Assembly (NCBI RefSeq): GCF_028372415.1
Contig: NC_092874.1
Span: forward strand, 335,810,651-335,874,650
Reading direction: 5' to 3'
Length of the DNA stretch: 64,000 bases
From: Notamacropus eugenii
Lineage: Eukaryota; Chordata; Mammalia; Diprotodontia; Macropodidae
Position numbers and translations under genes: made by a program. The first letter of the stretch is position 1, and the number at the start of each line of letters is the position of its first letter. Of the stretch, positions 60,927 to 64,000 are shown in pieces. The notes under the pieces were generated by a model. That model had not been told where the DNA came from. It ran no database searches and worked only from the letters and a program-made list of their open reading frames with translations.

Positions 60927-63900
60927 CTGCAGAAACGACATTGCAGTAAGGAAGCTACTCTGCTTACCAAGAAGCTGACGACATTTTTATAAGGCATATG
61001 CTACAATGAAGTTACACATCAAAATACACAAATCCAGATCACAGTAATGCACTCTCTATACCAAAGATATGGATTCAGGAATAGGGACAAGAAAATCCTT
61101 GATGTCCATAAACCAAGTGGTGTAAATCCTGGTGCAGGCCCAGCTAACAACTTCACTATGTGACCAGAGATACAGAGAATGATTGTTATAACCGCCATGT
61201 AAGTCTTGCAAGTCACAGAATTTAAAGACAGAAGGAACCTTAGAGATCATTTAGTACATCCTCTGTGGATGAAGAAACAAAAAAGATGCCTGAGGCCACA
61301 CAAAATGCTGGAACCAAAGTCTTGATGCCAGATCCAGTGCTCCTCTCAATAAGAATCATCCTACTTAATTAAAAAGCATTTAACGGAGGGAACTGCTGAT
61401 TTCACCCCTCAGCTGAGTCATCAGTGAAGAGTTTTTGCATATCAAAATTAGGTTTCTAGTAGTCTCTGATGACTTGAGCCTTATGAACCTACACATCAGA
61501 AGGAAGAGTAAGGGCAGTGTGATCCCTTGGAAAGAGCTCAGTTTGGGATTAAAAGACCCGGGTTCCAACTTTGCCGCTGACTGTCCATGCACAAGTCATT
61601 TAACCTGGGTCTCAGTTCCCTTCATCTGTAAAATGAGGGGAAGAGGGGGCTAGACTAGATTGCTAAGGTCTCACCAGTTCTAGGTCTACAATTTTATGAC
61701 CTTAAAGCAGGCTGGCTGAGGTTTATAAAATATACCTAATGGAAAAGAGAAAAATAAGTGACTTCTACCACTTATGCCTTGGCAGCAATTCAATAGCTCA
61801 GTCTCAACTGCTAGGTCAAAAGAGGGACACCCCAGATCAATCAACCAGATCAATTTTTCCTGAAACTTCAGTTTATAGAAGGGATTAACAAATGTCATTT
61901 AAATCTAGGTTCTAGCCTGGTGTCTGACTTTTAAGGAAAAGAAAAAGGCAACGTATTCATGTATCTTCTAGACCCACATTAGAATCTTTAAGGGTCTTAA
62001 GGCACTGGATAGAGCACTGGGCCTGGAGACAGGAAAACCTGAGTTCAAATCTGGCCTCAGGTATTGAGCTCTGTGATTCTGGGCAAGTCATTTAATCTCT
62101 TGACCTTAATCCACTGAAGAAGGAAAAGGCAAACCATTCCAGTTTCTTTGCTAAGGAAATCCCACTGGTGTGCTATGGTCCACGGGGTCACAAAGAGACA
62201 CAACTGAACAATAAGGGTCTTAAAGAATCCTGTGGAAAGTTTGATTTTGCTAGGAGAGTGTAACTTCTAGAGCAGTGGTTCTCAAATTGGTTGGTCTCAA
62301 GACTTTTTATACTTTTCAAAGTATGAGGACTCCCCAAAGGGCTTTTTTTAATGTGGATATTTACCATATTGAAAATTAAAATGTTTTTGTAATAAAAATA
62401 GTTTTGACGTCACAGATTCCCCTGAAAGGGTCTTGAGGCCACACCCTTGGGGCCAACCACTGTTGCTGAGTCATGTCACATGAGTGATCTTCAACCCAGC
62501 CCTTCACCTACACTTTGAGCAGGTACATGAAGTAAGAAACCTGAAGAACCTTGAAGTCAGCCCTCAGTGAACAGTATCATCCAGTATTTGACCAACCAGA
62601 GAAGTCAGTGGAAACCAAGGCTGTGTTGCCAGGAATTTGTTGAGCCCAAGTGAGAATAATCCACAAACCTAGTAACGTCCTTCATAATACCTCATCCTTA
62701 CCTTCATGAATAAAATGGGCTACTTTGTGGAAATCTTTTTCCAGCAGTCCTCGGGAGGTCAGAGCTGGGGTTCCTAGTCTCAGTCCACTAGGTCTTAATG
62801 CACTTTTGTCTCCTGTGAAGTAACAAGAGAGCAATGAATTCTTCATTTGCCAAAACTACTAACAAGTACTTAAAAACCTCACTTGAGGGTGATGACTTAC
62901 AGTACAGATTCTGGCCCAGCCCATCTGTGTTCTAATACAACTATGTATATGGTTTTGAAACAACCAGTGTTCTCAGAGCTCCTGAAATCAGGGATATATA
63001 TGGTGATGGGGAAGAGCTAGAAAAATGAATATTACAATGAAATTAACTTTGGTTTAAAAGTTGCCTTGGGGCTAGAGACACCAAAGGTTATTTCCCCAGA
63101 TATGCGGTACTTACAGAGGGTAAGCCATTACTTTGTTTAAGGTAATTCTTAGATCACAGCCCACAAATCTGGAAAAAGTGATCCTTCTCATCAAGAAGTC
63201 CCTATTTACCTTCTCCCAAGTGGCTACAAAAACTTTCTAAGCAGAAGAAAACTCAATATTCCAAGTTAGTCCTTAGAATAATTTGGTCTTATAGCTTAAC
63301 TTTTGAAAATTTCCCTGGTTGGGTTAGAATTCATTCTGAAGTAAATGGATATAGGGAGACACTGCGCATTATCTCCCATTCTAGAAAGGGTCAGAACATC
63401 CTCATTGTAGCATAGAAACGCATCACAGAATCCTATCAGCTGAAAAACAACCAGTTGATGAAGTCTGTGATTTCCTGAATCTCATTCCTCAGACAGGTTT
63501 ATAAAACTGATTATTTAAAGAAAGTTCTTCCCTACATAGAACTAAAAGTCGCACTCATTATACCTAGTGATATAACACTATTTTAAGAAGTGTTCCTAAT
63601 TCCTTCTATATGCTAGGTTATAAGATACGACAGTAAAATGAATTTGGTATCACTGGGTTCAAATATGGATTCAAACCTTATTCTGCTACTTAGTAATTTG
63701 CCAAGACACCTTTTGTCTCTCCAGGTCCCTTCCCTCTTTTGTAAAAGGAAGGCTAGATGATCTCTATCCAATTCTAACAAGTTCTTTGAACAAAGTACCT
63801 TCTGTGGTTTAAAGAAAACAATAGTCCTTGGGAAGGTGGAAGGAGGAAAAGGATGCGGTTGTTTTTCTCCACTTAGGTTATAAGGGACTCTTACCTGGGC

Positions 63901-64000
63901 AGGTGTTCTTGTTACAAGCAATAGAACAAGCTTCGAGCACCTTCTCAGCTCTTCCTCCATCTGTCCCTTTGTTTCGTAGGTCCACAAGGATCAAGTGGTT
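60754..64000 (-). CDS. SHMT1: SHMT1, serine hydroxymethyltransferase 1 (cytosolic), 3' part only
   Basis: PLP enzyme that converts serine and tetrahydrofolate to glycine and 5,10-methylene-tetrahydrofolate. Three exons are in the window: 63895-64000 (runs off the edge), 62702-62812 and 60754-60926. They join in frame to give [76 protein letters not shown] and a C-terminus ending FPLPGIPDF. This is the small C-terminal domain. The PLP lysine and most of the catalytic domain lie outside. The [11 protein letters not shown] and FPLPG-PDF wording and the SMCR8 neighbour point to SHMT1 rather than mitochondrial SHMT2. No damage seen. Confidence 0.95.
61205..61355 (-). repeat. Old SINE (MIR-related)
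   Basis: 'ttaaagacagaaggaacctt', 'agagatcatttagtacatcc' and 'gatgccagatccagtgctcc', same type as 44945-45120. Confidence 0.5.
61505..61700 (+). repeat. MIR/THER-type SINE
   Basis: 'gtgtgatcccttggaaagag', 'ttcatctgtaaaatgagggg' and 'agattgctaaggtctcacca': sense order. Confidence 0.65.
62000..62215 (+). repeat. Marsupial MAR1-type SINE
   Basis: 'ggcactggatagagcactgg', 'gcctggagacaggaaaacct', 'aaggcaaaccattccagttt' and 'caaagagacacaactgaaca': head to RTE-like tail, sense, in a SHMT1 intron. Confidence 0.85.
62265..62460 (+). repeat. Ancient interspersed repeat ('gcagtggttctcaaa' type)
   Basis: 'gagcagtggttctcaaattg', 'aggactccccaaagggcttt' and 'ttaccatattgaaaattaaa' are familiar words of an old mammalian repeat. 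I cannot assign the family. Confidence 0.5.
62702..62812 (-). CDS. SHMT1: SHMT1 penultimate coding exon
   Basis: Encodes [20 protein letters not shown] then [17 protein letters not shown]. The [11 protein letters not shown] stretch includes the arginine that binds the substrate carboxylate in this family. No long ORF marks this exon. Confidence 0.95.
63625..63790 (+). repeat. MIR/THER-type SINE
   Basis: 'aatttggtatcactgggttc', 'ccttattctgctacttagta' and 'ggctagatgatctctatcca': sense body. Confidence 0.55.
63895..64000 (-). CDS. SHMT1: SHMT1 exon, cut by window edge
   Basis: Encodes [20 protein letters not shown] then [15 protein letters not shown]. Donor gtaaga at 63889-63894. Confidence 0.95.

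Overview
This is a mammalian nuclear segment, almost certainly from a marsupial. The genes have introns, a CpG island and human-like exon structure. The interspersed repeats are marsupial-type: tRNA-headed CORE/MAR-type SINEs with heads like 'agctaggtggcacagtgg', marsupial-type L1, and many CR1-clade (L2/L3) copies. I cannot fix the species from sequence alone.

The window holds four genes in the order MIEF2 (+), TOP3A (-), SMCR8 (+), SHMT1 (-). This is the order seen in the human Smith-Magenis region (17p11.2), so synteny supports each call. MIEF2 enters from the left and only its last coding exon is here (about 183-1249). TOP3A is complete: 19 coding exons on the minus strand, 49045 to 11911. 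Spliced as I read them they give 3024 nt, that is 1007 aa plus a stop, in one continuous frame. SMCR8 is complete with two coding exons (50429-52800 and 54421-54874, 941 aa), followed by a long 3'UTR. SHMT1 runs in from the right and only its last three coding exons are present (63895-64000, 62702-62812, 60754-60926).

TOP3A and SMCR8 are head to head across a GC-rich CpG-island promoter (about 48600-50400). Their start codons are 1.4 kb apart. This interval holds the most unusual signal in the window: five diverged tandem units of about 80 bp (49341-49727), each opening with an ACTACAACTCCCAG-type motif that resembles the ZNF143/Staf (SBS) site. An ETS-like site, an E-box and a YY1-type AAGATGGCGGC lie on the SMCR8 side. 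MIEF2/TOP3A and SMCR8/SHMT1 are tail to tail.

The rest is intron and intergenic DNA filled with old transposable elements. These include an L1 that keeps its 5' part but lacks its 3' part (about 6600-9165), L1 3' ends, many CR1/L2 pieces in both orientations, several SINE families, one very clear solo LTR with a 6-bp target duplication (5693-6303), and two weaker LTR-like segments. I saw no CRISPR array, no tRNA or rRNA gene and no intact mobile-element gene.

The genes do not form an operon but share themes. MIEF2 controls mitochondrial fission. TOP3A resolves DNA in the nucleus and, from its upstream start, in mitochondria. SMCR8 is the C9orf72 partner in autophagy and lysosome control. SHMT1 is the cytosolic serine/glycine one-carbon enzyme. 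I found no convincing undescribed system; the tandem promoter array is the best candidate for something new.
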